A stretch of DNA of 64,000 bases, from assembly GCF_048564905.1 (NCBI RefSeq), contig NW_027328739.1:7625001-7689000 (forward strand). Direction: 5' to 3'. The position numbers and the translations under genes were made by a program. Source of the stretch: Vicugna pacos. Taxonomy: Eukaryota; Chordata; Mammalia; Artiodactyla; Camelidae. Below the pieces are notes generated by a model. The model made no database searches and was not told the DNA's origin. It saw only the letters and a list, made by a program, of their open reading frames with translations. Shown here in pieces: positions 45,386 through 60,200 of the stretch; position 1 is the first letter of the stretch; each line of letters starts with the position of its first letter.

Positions 45386-48300
45386 CTTCAGAACAAATAA
45401 TTAACAATATACATTACAGAATACTGAATATAGAATTTTGAATATACAATGTAGAACACAGAATTTAGATATATAATTAAGAATACTGAATATAGAATTT
45501 AGAATATAGAATGTAGAACACAGAATATAGAATAGAGAATAGAGAACCCAGAATTTAGAACTTGGAATGCAGAACACAGAATTTTGAACATAGAATACAG
45601 AATACTGAATATAAAATTTAGAACATAGAATGTTGAACACAGAATATAGAATACGGTATGCAGAATATACAATAAAGAAGAGTGAATGCAGAACACAGAA
45701 TATAGAATATGGAAAACAGAATACAGAACTCAGACATTAGAACATGGAATGCAGAACACAGAATTTAAAATATAGTATACAGAATACTGAATATAGAATT
45801 AGAAATTAGAATGCAAAACACAGAATTAAGATTATATAATGCAGAATCCTGTATATAGAATTTATAAACAGGAATGCAGAACACAGAATTTAGAATAGAG
45901 AATGCAGAATACTGTATATAGTATTTAGAATATAGAATGAATAACACAGAATATAGAATATAGACTACGGAATGGAGAAAATAGAAGGTAGAATATAGAC
46001 TGAATAACACAAAATATAGAATATAGAATAGACAATATAGATCCCAGAATATAGAAATGGAATGCAGAATATAGAATTTTGAATACAGAATACAGAAAAC
46101 TGAATAAAGATTTTAGAATATAGAATGTAGAACACAGAATATAGAAAATAGAATAGGGAATGCAGAATATAGAATGTAGAATATAGAATGAAGAACACAA
46201 GTATAGAATATAGAATAGTGAATATAGAAACCAGAACTTAGAACACGGAATGCAGAACACAGAATTTGAATATAGAATACATAATACTGAATATAGAATT
46301 TAGAATATAGAAGGCAGAACACAGAATTTATAATATAGAATGCAGAATACAGAATATTGATTTTATAAACATGAATGCAGAACACAGAATTTAGAATATA
46401 GAATGAAGAACACTGAATAGAGTATTTAGAATATACAATGAAGAACACAGAATATAGAATTTAGAATATAGAATAGAGAACCCAGGATATAGAACATGAA
46501 ATGCAGAGCACAGAATTTAGAATATAGAACACAGAATACTGAATATAAGTTTAGGATATAGAATATAGAACACAGAGTATAGTATATAGAATACGGAATA
46601 CTGAATATACAATTTAGAATATAGAATGTAGAACACAGAATATAGAATATAGAATACGGAATGCAGAATATAGAATACAGAACATAGAATGAAGAACACA
46701 GAATATAGAATATGGAAAACCAAATACAAAACCCAGAATTGAAAACATGGAATGCACAACAGAGAATTAAGAATATAGAACACAGAATACTGAATATAGA
46801 ATTTAGAATAAAGAATGTAGAACAGAGAATTTAAAATATAGAATATAGTATGCTGAAAATGGAATTTAGAATATAGAATGTTGAACACAGAATATAGAAA
46901 ATAGAATAGAGAATATAGAACCCAGAATTTAGAACATGGAATGCAGAACACAGAATTTAGAATATAGAATACAGTATACTGAATATAGAATTTAGAATAT
47001 ACAATGTAGAACTCAGAATATAGAATATAGAATACGGAATGCAGAATATAGAATATAGAATATAGAATGATGAACACAAAATTTAGAATATAGAATAGAG
47101 AATATAGAACCCAGAATTTAGATCATGGAATGCAGAACACAGTATTTAGAGTATATACTACCGAATGCTGAATATGAAATTAAGAATATAGAATGTAGAA
47201 TACAGAATATGGAATATAGAATACGGAATGCAGAATATAGAATATAGAATATAGAATGATGAACACAAAATTTAGAATATAGAATAGAGAATATAGAACC
47301 CTGAATTTAGAACATGGAATGCAGAACACAGAATTTAAAATATAGAATACCGAATACTGAATATTCAATTTAGAATATAGAATGAAAGACACAGAGTATA
47401 GTATATAGAAAACGGAATACTGAATATACAATTTAGAATATAGAATGTAGAACACACAATATAGAATATAGAATACGGAATGCAGAATATAGAATATAGA
47501 ATATAGAATGAAGAACACAAAATTTAGAATATAGAATAGAGAATATAGAACCCAGAATTTAGAACATGGAATGCAGAACACAGAATTTAAAATATAGAAT
47601 ACCGAATACTGAATATACAATTTAGAATATAGAATGAAAGACACAGAATATAGTATATAGAAAACGGAATACTGAATATACAATTTAGAACATAGAATGT
47701 AGAACACACAATATAGAATATAGAATACGGAATGCAGAATATAGAATACAGAATATAGAATGTTGAACACTGAATATAGAAATAGGAATACAGAATACAG
47801 AACCCAGAATTTAGAACATGGAATGCAGAGCACAGAAATTAAAATATAGAATACCGAATACAGAATATAAAATTTAGAATATACAATATAGAACACAGAA
47901 TATGGAATGTAGAATACGGAATGCAGAATATTGAACACAGAATATAGAATATAGAACACAGAATTTAGAATATGGAAAACAGGATATAGAACACAGATTA
48001 TAGAACATGGAATGCAGAACACAGAATTAAAAATATAGAATACAGAAAACTGAATATCGAATTTAGAATATAGAACGCAGAACACAGAAAATAGAATATA
48101 GAATACGGAATGCAGAATATAGGATACAGAATATAGAATGTAGAACACAGAATATAGAATATAGAATAGAGTATATGGAACACAAAATTTAGAACATAGA
48201 ATTCAGAACACAGAGTTTAGAATATAGTATACAGAATACTGACTATAGAATTTAGAATATAGAATGCAGAACAGAGAATTTAGAATATAGAATGCAGAAT

Positions 48301-48477
48301 ACTGAATAAAGAATTTATAAACAGGAATGCAAAACAGAATTTAGAATATAGAATACAGAATACAGAATATAGAATTTATAATATAGAACGTATACCACAG
48401 AATATAGAGTATAGAATACAGATTGCAGAATATAGAATTCAGAATATAGAATGTAGAACACAGAAAATAGAATATGG

Positions 48478-51400
48478 AAATCATAATACAAAACCCAGAA
48501 CTGAGGACATGGAAAGAAGGACACAGAATTAAAATACAGAATATAGAATACTGAATATAGAATTTAGAATATAAAATGCAGAACCCAGAATTTAGAATAT
48601 AGAATAAAGAATACTGAATATAGGATTTAGAACATGGAATGCAGAACACAGATTATGGAATGTAGAATACGGAATGCAGAATATAGAATACAGAATATAG
48701 AATGTAGAATACAGAGTATAGAATATGGAAAACAGAATACATAACCCAGAATTTACAACATGGATTTCGGAACACAGAATTTAGAATATAGAATACAGAA
48801 TACTGAATATAGAATTTAGAATATAGAATGTAGAACACAGAACTTAGAATAGAGAATAATGAATACTGCATATAAAATTTAGAATATAGAATGTAGAACA
48901 CAGAATAGAGAAAATAGAATAGAGAATATAGAACACACAATTTAGAACATGGAATGCAGAACACAGAATTTAGAATGTAGAACACAGAATATAGAATATA
49001 GAATACGGAATGCAGAACAGAGAATATAAAATATAGAATATAGAATGATGAACACAAAATATAGAATAGAGAATATAGAACCCAGAAATTAGAACATGGA
49101 ATTTAAAACACAGAATTTAGAATATAAAATACAGAATACTGAATATCGAATTTAGAATATAGAATGTAGAACACAGAATATAGAAAATAGAATAGAGAAT
49201 ATAGAACTCACAATTTAGAACATGAAATGCAGAACACAGAATTTAGAATGTAGAACACAGAATACTGAATATAGAATTTGGAATATAGAATGTAGAACAC
49301 AGAATATAGAATATAGAATACGGAATGCAGAATAGAGAATATAAAATATAGAATATAGAATGATGAAAACAAAATATAGATTAGAGAATAGAGAATATAG
49401 AACACAGAATATAGAACATGGAATGTAGAACACAGAATTTAGAATATAAAATACAGAATACTGAATATCGAATTTAGAATATAGAATGTAGAACACAGAA
49501 TATAGAAAATAGAATAGAGAATATAGAATCAACAATTTAGAATATGGAATGCAGAACACAGAATTTAGAATGTAGAATACAGAATACTGCATATAGAATT
49601 TAGAATATAGAATGTAGAACACATAATATAGAATATAGAATACGGAATGCAGAATAGAGAATATAAAATATAGAATATAGAATGATGAACACAAAATATA
49701 GAATAGAGAATAGAGAATATAGAACCCAGGATTTAGAACATGCAATTTAGAACACAGAATTTAGAAAATAAAATAAAGAATAATGAATATCGAATTTAGA
49801 ATATAGAATGTAGAACACAGAATATGGTATGTAGAATACGGAAAGCAGAATATAGAATACATAATATAGAAAGTAGAATACAGAATATAGAATAGGGAAA
49901 ACAGAATACATAACCCAGAATTTAGAACATGGAATTCAGAACACAGAATTTAGGATATAGTATACAGAATACTGAATATAGAATTTAGAAAATAGAATGC
50001 AGTACACAGAATTAAGAATATAGAATACAGAATACTGTATATAGAATATATAAACAGGAATGCAGAACACAGTATATAGAAAATAGAATAAAGAATACTG
50101 AATATAGAATTGAGAATATATATTGAATAACACAGAATATAGATTATAGACTACTGAATGGAGAATATAGAAGGTAGAATAAAGAATGAAGAACACAAAA
50201 TATAGAATATAAAGTAGAGAATATAGAACCCAGAATTTAGAAATGGAATGCAGAACATAAAATATAGAATACAGAATACAGAATACTGAATAAATATTTT
50301 AGAATATAGAATATAGAACGCAGAATATAGAATATAGAATAGGAAATGCAGAATACAGTATGTAGAATACAGAAGGAAAAACAAAAATATAGAATATAGA
50401 ATAGTGAATATAGAACCCAGAACATAGAACACGGAATGCAGAACACAGAATTTAGAATATAGAATACAGAATACTTAATATAAAATTTAGAATGTAGAAT
50501 GTAGAACACAGAATATAGAATATAGAATACGGAATACAGAATATAGTATACAGAATATAGAATGTAGAACACAGAATATAGAATATTGAATACAGTATAT
50601 GGAAACCAAAATTTAGAACATGGAATGCAGAACACAATATTTAGAATATAGAATACAGAATACTGAATATAGAATTTAGAATATAGAATGCAGAACACAG
50701 AATATAGAATACGACATGCAGAATATTGAATACAGAATAAAGAATATAGAACACAGAATATAGAATATGGAAAAAAAATATTGAACCCAGAATATAGAAC
50801 ATGGAATGCAGAACACAGAATTTAAAATATAGAATGCAGAATACTGAATATAGAATTTAGAATATATAACGCAGAACACAGAATATAGAATATAGAATAC
50901 GGAATGCAGAATATAGAATACAGGATATAGAATGTAGAATACAGAATATAGAATATGGAAAACAGAATACAGAAGCCAGAATTTAGAGCATGGAATGCAA
51001 CACAGAATTTACAATATAGAATACAGATTACTGAATATAGAATTTAGAACATAGAAAGCAGAACCCAGAATTTAGAATATAGAATACAGAATACTGAATA
51101 TAGAATTTAGAATACAGAAAGTAGAACACAGAATATAGAATATAGAATATAGAATACAGATTATAGAAAGCAAAGTTTAGAACATGGAATGCAGTACACA
51201 GACTTTAAAATATAGAATACCGAATACTGAACATAGAATATGAATACACAATATAGAACAGAGAATTTAGAATATAGGATACCGAATACTGAATATAGAA
51301 TATAATTATACAATTTAGAGCACAGAATATAGAATATACAATAGAGAATATAGAACACAAAATTTAGAACATGGAACGCAGAACACAGAATTAAGAATAT

Positions 51401-52460
51401 GGAATGCACAATACTGTATATAGAATTTAGACTATAGAATGAATAACAGAGATTATAGAATATAGAATACGGAATGGAGAATATAGAAGGTAGAATATAG
51501 AATGAAGAACACAATATATAGAATATAGTATAGAGAATATAGAACACAGAAATTAGGAATGTAATGCAGAACAGAGAATTTATAATATAGAATACAGAAT
51601 ACTGAATAAAGATTTTAGAATATAGAATGTAGAACACAGAATATAGAATATAGAATAGGGAATGCAGAACAAACTACGTAGAATACAGAAAGAAGAACAC
51701 AAATATAGAATATAGAATAGTGAATATAGAACCCAGAACTAAAAACACGATATGCAGAACACAGAATTTAGAATATAGAATACAGAATACTTAATATAAA
51801 ATTTAGAATATAGAATGTAGAAAACAGAATATAGAATATACAATACGGAATGCAGAATATAGAATACAGAATATAGAAAGTAGAACACAGAATATAGAAT
51901 ATTGAATAGAGTATATGGAACACAAAATTTAGAACATGGAATGCAGAACACAGAATTTAGAATATAGAATACAGAATACTGAATATACAATTTAGAATAT
52001 AGAGTGTTGAACACAAAATATAGAATATAAAAAACGTAATGCAGAATATAGAATACAGAATATGGAACGTAGAACAGAGAATATAAAATATGAGAAACAA
52101 AATACAAAAGTCAGAATTGAGAACATGGTATGCAGAACACAGCATTTAGAATATAGAGTACAGAATACTGAATATAGAATTTAGAATATAGAACGCAGAA
52201 CACAGAATATAGAATATAGAATACAGAATACAGAGTATAGAATTTAGAATATAGAATGTAGAACACAGAGTATAGAATAAAGAAAACGGAATACTGAATA
52301 TACAATTTAGAACATAGAATGTAGAACACAGAATATGAAATATATAATACGGAATGCAGAATATTGAATAGAGAATATAGAATGTAGAACACAGAATTTA
52401 GAATATGGAAAACAGAATATAGAACCCAGAATTTAGAACATGGAATGCAGAACACAGAAT
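48478..52460 (+). repeat. Module shared with copies G and I (H member, 4.0 kb)
   Basis: Counterpart of 40545-44330 in G and of about 60364-64000 in I. It contains long-form material that also appears, more diverged, in A between about 2.8 and 9 kb. On the right it continues to about 52.7 kb and then enters sequence that follows the body of copy B. Confidence 0.8.
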
Positions 52461-52699
52461 TTAGAATATAGGATACAGATTATTGAATATAGAATTTAGA
52501 ATATAGATTGTAGAACACAGAATTTAGATTATAGACTACAGAATACTGAATATAGTATTTATAATATAGAATGTAGAACACAGAATATAGAATATAGGAT
52601 ACAGTATATAGAAATCAAAATTTAGAACATGGAATGCAGAACACAGAATTTAGAAAATAGAATACGGAATACTGAATATAGAATATGAATATACAATGT

Positions 52700-55680
52700 A
52701 GAACACAGAATTTAGAATATAGAATGAAGAACACTGAATAGAGTATTTAGAATATACAATGAAGAACACAGAATATAGAATTTAGAATATAGAATAGAGA
52801 ACCCAGGATATAGAACATGAAATGCAGAGCACAGAATTTAGAATATAGAACACAGAATACTGAATATAACTTTAGGATATAGAATATAAAACACAGAGTA
52901 TAGAATATAGAATACGGAATACTGAATATACAATTAAGAATATAGAATGTAGAACACAGAAAATAGAATATAGAATACGGAATGCAGAATATAGAATACA
53001 GGACATAGAATGAAGAACACAGAATACAGAATATGGAAAACCAAATACAAAACCCAGAATTGAAAACATGGAATGCACAACAGAGAATTAAGAATATAGA
53101 ACACAGAATACTGAATATAGAAATTAGAATAAAGAATGTAGAACAGAGAATTAAAAATATAGAATAGAGTATGCTGAATATGGAATTTAGAATATAGAAT
53201 GTAGAACACAGAATATAGAAAATAGAATAGAGAATATAGAAACCAGAATTTAGAACATGGAATGCAGAACACAGAATTTAGAATATAGAATACAGTATAC
53301 TGAATATAGAATTTAGAATACACAATGTAGAACTCAGAATATAGAATATAGAATACGGAAAACAGAATATAGAATATAGAATATAGAATGATGAACACAA
53401 AATTTAGAATATACAATGGAGAATATAGAACCCAGAATTTAGATCATGGAATGCAGAACACAGTATTTAGAGTATATACTACCGAATGCAGAATATGAAA
53501 TTAAGAATATAGAATGTAGAATACAGAATATGGAATATAGAATACGGAATGCAGAATATAGAATATAGAATATAGAATGATGAACACAAAATTTAGAATA
53601 TAGAATAGAGAATATAGAACCCAGAATTTAGAACATGGAATGCAGAACACAGAATTTAAAATATAGAATACCGAATACTGAATATTCAATTTAGAATATA
53701 GAATGAAAGACACAGAGTATAGTATATAGAAAACGGAATACTAAATATACAATTTAGAAAATAGAATGTAGAACACACAATATAGAATATAGAATACGGA
53801 ATACAGAATATAGAATATAGAATATAGAATCATGAACACAAAATTTAGAATATAGAATAGAGAATATAGAACCCAGAATTTATAACATGGAATGCAGAAC
53901 ACAGAATTTAAAATATAGAATACCGAATACTGAATATACAATTTAGAATATAGAATGAAAGACACAGAGTATAGTATATAGAAAACGGAATACTGAATAT
54001 ACAATTTAGAATATAGAATGTAGAACACACAATATAGAATATAGAATACGGAATGCAGAATATAGAATACAGAATATAGAATGTAGAACACAGAATATAG
54101 AATATTGAATACAGTATATGGAACAAAAAATTTAGAACATGGAATGCAGAACACATTATTTAGAATATAGAATACTGCATACTGAATATAGAATATGAAT
54201 ATACAATTTAGAACACAGAATTTAGAATATAGAATACAGAATAATTAATATATAATTTAGAATATAGAAAGTAGAAAACAGAATATAGAATATAGAATAC
54301 GGAATGGAGAATATAGAATACAGAATATAGAATGTAGAACACAGAATTTGGAATATTGAATACAGTATATAGAACAAAAAATTAAGAACATGGAATGCAG
54401 AACCCATTATTTAGAATATAGAATACTGAATACTGAATATAGAATTTTTTATATACAATGTAGAACACAGAATATAGTATATGGGAAACAAAATACAAAA
54501 GTCAGAATTGAGAGCATGGAATGCAGAAAACAGCATTTAGAATATAGTATACAGAATACTGAATATAGAATTTAGAATATACAATGTAGAACACAGGGTA
54601 TGGAATGTAGAATACGGAATGCAGAATATTGAATACAGAATATAGAATATAGAACACAGAATTTAGAATATGGAAAACAGAATATAGAACCCAGAATAAA
54701 GAACATGGAATGCAGAACACAGAATTTAAAATATAGAATACAGAATACTGAATATAGAATTTAGAATATAGAACGCAGAACACAGAATATAGAATATAGA
54801 ATACAGAATACAGAATATAGAATTTAGAATATAGAATGTAGAACACAGAGTATAGAATAAAGAAAACGGAATACTGAATATACAATTTAGAACATAGAAT
54901 GTAGAACACAGAATATGAAATGTATAATACGGAAATCAAAATATTGAATACAGAATATAGAATGTAGAACACAGAATTTAGAATAGAGAAAACAGAATAT
55001 AAGACCCAGAATATAGAACAAGGTATGCAGAACACAGAATTTAGAATATAGAATACAGATTATTGAATATAGAATTTAGAATATAGATTGCAGAACACAG
55101 AATTTAGATTATAGAATACAGAATACTGAATATAGTATTTAGAATATAGAATGTAGAACACAGAATATAGAATATAGAATACAGAAAACTGAATACAGAA
55201 TTTAGAATATGGAATGCAGAACACAGAATTTAGAATATAAATGCAGAAAACTGAATATAGAATTTAGAATATAGAATGTACAACACACAATATAGAATAT
55301 ACAATAGAGAATATAGAACCCAGAATTTAGAACTTGGAAAACAGAACACAGAATTTAGAATATAGAATAGAGAATACTGTACATAGAATTTAGAACATTG
55401 AATGCAGGACACAGAATTTAGAATATAGAATGCACAATACTGTATATAGAATTTAGAATATAGAATGAATAACACAGAATATAGAATACAGACAACGGAT
55501 GGAGAAAATAGAAGGTACTATATAGACTGAATAACACAAAATATAGAATATAGAATAGAGGATATAGAACCCAGAATATAGAAATGGATGCAGAACTGAG
55601 AATTTATAATATAGAATACAGAAGACTGAATAAAGATTTTAGAATATAGAATGTAGAACACAGAATATAGAATATAGAAT
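52700..55680 (+). repeat. Short-form body inside copy H, related to copy B
   Basis: From the segment aatgaagaacactgaatag (52723, matching 13211) the sequence follows copy B at offset 39,512, rising to 39,519 by 54390. It keeps B-specific states such as the ATAACTTTAGG string near 52867 (B near 13355), where C to F have ATAAGTTTAGG. This links B and H more closely than either is linked to the C-D-E run in this part. Confidence 0.75.
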
Positions 55681-56960
55681 AGGGAATGCAGAATATAGTA
55701 TGTAGAATATAGAATGAAGAACACAAGTATAGAATATAGAATAGTGAATATAGAACCCAGAATTTAGAAATGGAATGCAGAACATAGAATTTAGAATATA
55801 GAATACAGAATACTGAATAAAGGTTTTAGAGAATAGAATATAGAACACAGAATTTAGAATATAAATATGGAATGCTGAAAATAGTATGTAGAATATAGAA
55901 TGAAGAACACAATTATAGAATATAGAATAGTGAATATAGAACCCAGAACTAAGAACACGGAATGCAGAACTCAAAATTTAGAATATAGAATACAGAATAC
56001 TTAATATAAAATTTAGAATATGGAATGTAGAAAACAGAATATAGAATATAGAATACGGAATGCCGAATATAGAATACAGAATATAGAATGTAGAACACAG
56101 AATATAGAATATAGAATAGGGAATGCAGAATATAGTACGTAGAATATAGAATGAAGAACACAAGTATAGAATATAGAATAGTGAATATAGAACCCAGAAT
56201 TTAGAAATGGAATGCAGAACATAGAATTTAGAATATAGAATACAGAATATGAATAAAGGTTTTAGAGAATAGAATATAGAACACAGAATTTAGAATATAA
56301 ATATGGAATGCTGAAAATAGTATGCAGAATATAGAATGAAGAACACAATTATAGAATATACAATAGTGAATATAGAACCCAGAACTAAGAACACGGAATG
56401 CAGAACTCAAAATTTAGAATATAGAATACAGAATACTTAATATAAAATTTAGAATATGGAATGTAGAAAACAGAATATAGAATATAGAATACGGAATGCC
56501 GAATATAGAATACAGAATATAGAATGTAGAACACAGAATATAGAATATAGAATAGGGAATGCAGAATATAGTACGTAGAATATAGAATGAAGAACACAAG
56601 TATAGAATATAGAATAGTGAATATAGAACCCAGAATTTAGAAATGGAATGCAGAACATAGAATTTAGAATATAGAATACAGAATACTGAATAAAGGTTTT
56701 AGAGAATAGAATATAGAACACAGAATTTAGAATATAAATATGGAATACTGAAAATAGTATGCAGAATATAGAATGAAGAACACAATTATAGAATATACAA
56801 TAGTGAATATAGAACCCAGAACTAAGAACACGGAATGCAGAACTCAAAATTTAGAATATAGAATACAGAATACTTAATATAAAATTTAGAATATGGAATG
56901 TAGAAAACAGAATATAGAATATAGAATACGGAATGCCGAATATAGAATACAGAATATAGT
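55681..56960 (+). repeat. Local 437-bp triplication in copy H
   Basis: The segment beginning agggaatgcagaatatag starts at 55681, 56118 and 56554, spacings of 437 and 436 bp. The second unit lacks one base (GAATATGAATAAAGG where the others read GAATACTGAATAAAGG). The other HOR copies have this segment once. Compared with copies B to E, the interval from about 54390 to the next landmark is 810 bp longer, which equals two extra units (873 bp) less one 63-bp unit. The second and third units share GTACGTAG where the first has GTATGTAG. The right edge is approximate. Confidence 0.87.
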
Positions 56961-57274
56961 ATTTAGAACACAGAATATAGAATATTGAATACAGTATATG
57001 GAACAAAAAATTTAGAACATGGAATGCAGAACGCAATATTTAGAATATAGAATACTGAATACTGAATATAGAATATGAATATACAATGTAGAACACAGAA
57101 TTTAGAAAATAGAATACAGAGTACTGAATATAGAATTTGGAATATACAATGTAGAACACAGAATATAGAATATAGTATACGGAATGCATAATATAGGATA
57201 CAGAAAATAGAATGTAGAACACAGAATAGAGAATATGGAAAACAGAATACAAAACCGAGAATTGAGAACATGGA

Positions 57275-60200
57275 CTTCAGAACAAATAATTAACAATATA
57301 CAATACAGAATACTGAATATAGAATTTTGAATATACAATGTAGAACACAGAATTTAGATATATAATTAAGAATACTGAATATAGAATTTAGAATATAGAA
57401 TGTAGAACACAGAATATAGAATAGAGAATAGAGAACCCAGAATTTAGTACTTGGAATGCAGAACACAGAATTTTGAATATAGAATACAGAATACTGAATA
57501 TAAAATTTAGAACATAGAATGTTGAACACAGAATATAGAATACGGTATGCAGAATATACAATAAAGAAGAGTGAATGCAGAACACAGAATATAGAATATG
57601 GAAAACAGAATACAGAACTCAGACATTAGAACATGGAATGCAGAACACAGAATTTAAAATATAGTATACAGAATACTGAATATAGAATTAGAAATTAGAA
57701 TGCAGAACACAGAATTAAGATTATATAATGCAGAATTCTGTATATAGAATTTATAAACAGGAATGCAGAACACAGAATTTAGAATAGAGAATGCAGAATA
57801 CTGTATATAGTATTTAGAATATAGAATGAATAACACAGAATATAGAATATAGACTACGGAATGGAGAAAATAGAAGGTAGAATATAGACTGAATAACACA
57901 AAATATAGAATATAGAATAGACAATATAGATCCCAGAATATAGAAATGGAATGCAGAATATAGAATTTTGAATACAGAATACAGAAAACTGAATAAAGAT
58001 TTTAGAATATAGAATGTAGAACACAGAATATAGAATATAGAATAGGGAATGCAGAATATAGTATGTAGAATATAGAATGAAGAACACAAGTATAGAATAT
58101 AGAATAGTGAATATAGAAACCAGAACTTAGAACACGGAATGCAGAACACAGAATTTGAATATAGAATACATAATACTGAATATAGAATTTAGAATATAGA
58201 ATGCAGAACACAGAATTTATAATATAGAATGCAGAATACAGAATATTGATTTTATAAACATGAATGCAGAACACAGAATTTAGAATATAGAATGAAGAAC
58301 ACTGAATAGAGTATTTAGAATATACAATGAAGAACACAGAATATAGAATTTAGAATATAGAATAGAGAACCCAGGATATAGAACATGAAATGCAGAGCAC
58401 AGAATTTAGAATATAGAACACAGAATACTGAATATAAGTTTAGGATATAGAATATAGAACACAGAGTATAGTATATAGAATACGGAATACTGAATATACA
58501 ATTTAGAATATAGAATGTAGAACACAGAATATAGAATATAGAATACGGAATGCAGAATATAGAATACAGAACATAGAATGAAGAACACAGAATATAGAAT
58601 ATGGAAAACCAAATACAAAACCCAGAATTGAAAACATGGGATGCACAACAGAGAATTAAGAATATAGAACACAGAATACTGAATATAGAATTTAGAATAA
58701 ATAATGTAGAACAGAGAACTTAAAATATAGAATATAGTATGCTGAAAATGGAATTTAGAATATAGAATGTTGAACACAGAAAATAGAAAATAGAATAGAG
58801 AATATAGAACCCAGAATTTAGAACATGGAATGCAGAACACAGAATTTAGAATATAGAATACAGTATACTGAATATAGAATTGAGAATATACAATGTAGAA
58901 CTCAGAATATAGAATATAGAATACGGAATGCAGAATATACAATATAGAATATAGAATGATGAACACAAAATTTAGAATATAGAATAGAGAATATAGAACC
59001 CAGAATTTAGATCATGGAATGCAGAACACAGTATTTAGAGTATATACTACCGAATGCTGAATATGAAATTAAGAATATAGAATGTAGAATACAGAATATG
59101 GAATATAGAATACGGAATGCAGAATATAGAATAAAGAATATAGAATGATGAACACAAAATTTAGAATATAGAATAGAGAATATAGAACCCAGAATTTAGA
59201 ACATGGAATGCAGAACACAGAATTTAAAATATAGAATACCGAATACTGAATATTCAATTTAGAATATAGAATGAAAGACACAGAGTATAGTATATAGAAA
59301 ACGGAATACTGAATATACAATTTAGAATATAGAATGTAGAACACACAATATAGAATATAGAATACGGAATGCAGAATATAGAATATAGAATATAGAATGA
59401 AGAACACAAAATTTAGAATATAGAATAGAGAATATAGAACCCAGAATTTAGAACATGGAATGCAGAACACAGAATTTAAAATATAGAATACCGAATACTG
59501 AATATACAATTTAGAATATTGAATGAAAGACACAGAATATAGTATATAGAAAACGGAATACTGAATATACAATTTAGAATATAGAATGTAGAACACACAA
59601 TATAGAATATAGAATACGGAATGCAGAATATAGAATACAGAATATAGAATGTTGAACACTGAATATAGAAATAGGAATACAGAATACAGAACCCAGAATT
59701 TGGAACATGGAATGCAGAGCACAGAATTTAAAATATGGAATACAGAATACAGAATATAAAATTTAGAATATACAATATAGAACACAGAATATGGAATGTA
59801 GAATACGGAATGCAGAATATTTTACACAGAATATAGAATATAGAACACAGAATTTAGAATATGGAAAACAGGATATAGAACACAGATTATAGAACATGGA
59901 ATGCAGAACACAGAATTAAAAATATAGAATACAGAAAACTGAATATCGAATTTAGAATATAAAACGCAGAACACAGAAAATAGAATATAGAATACGGAAT
60001 GCAGAATATAGGATACAGAATATAGAATGTAGAACACAGAATATAGAATATTGAATAGAGTATATGGAACACAAAATTTAGAACATAGAATTCAGAACAC
60101 AGAGTTTAGAATATAGTATACAGAATACTGACTATAGAATTTAGAATATAGAATGCAGAACAGAGAATTTAGAATATAGAATGCAGAATACTGAATAAAG

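Larger units (their letters stand above)
45386..57274 (+). repeat. HOR copy H (mosaic long form, 11,889 bp)
   Basis: Three parts are visible. From 45386 to about 48.4 kb it follows copy F (offset 14,166) and A. From about 48.48 to 52.46 kb it matches copy G (offset 7,932-7,933). After a short bridge, from about 52.70 kb to the end it follows the body of copy B (offset 39,512 at 52934), with two extra 437-bp units near the end and one 63-bp unit fewer there. Its first 7 kb are repeated as copy I. It holds one of the two longest stop-free minus-strand stretches (47180-48148). Confidence 0.85.
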
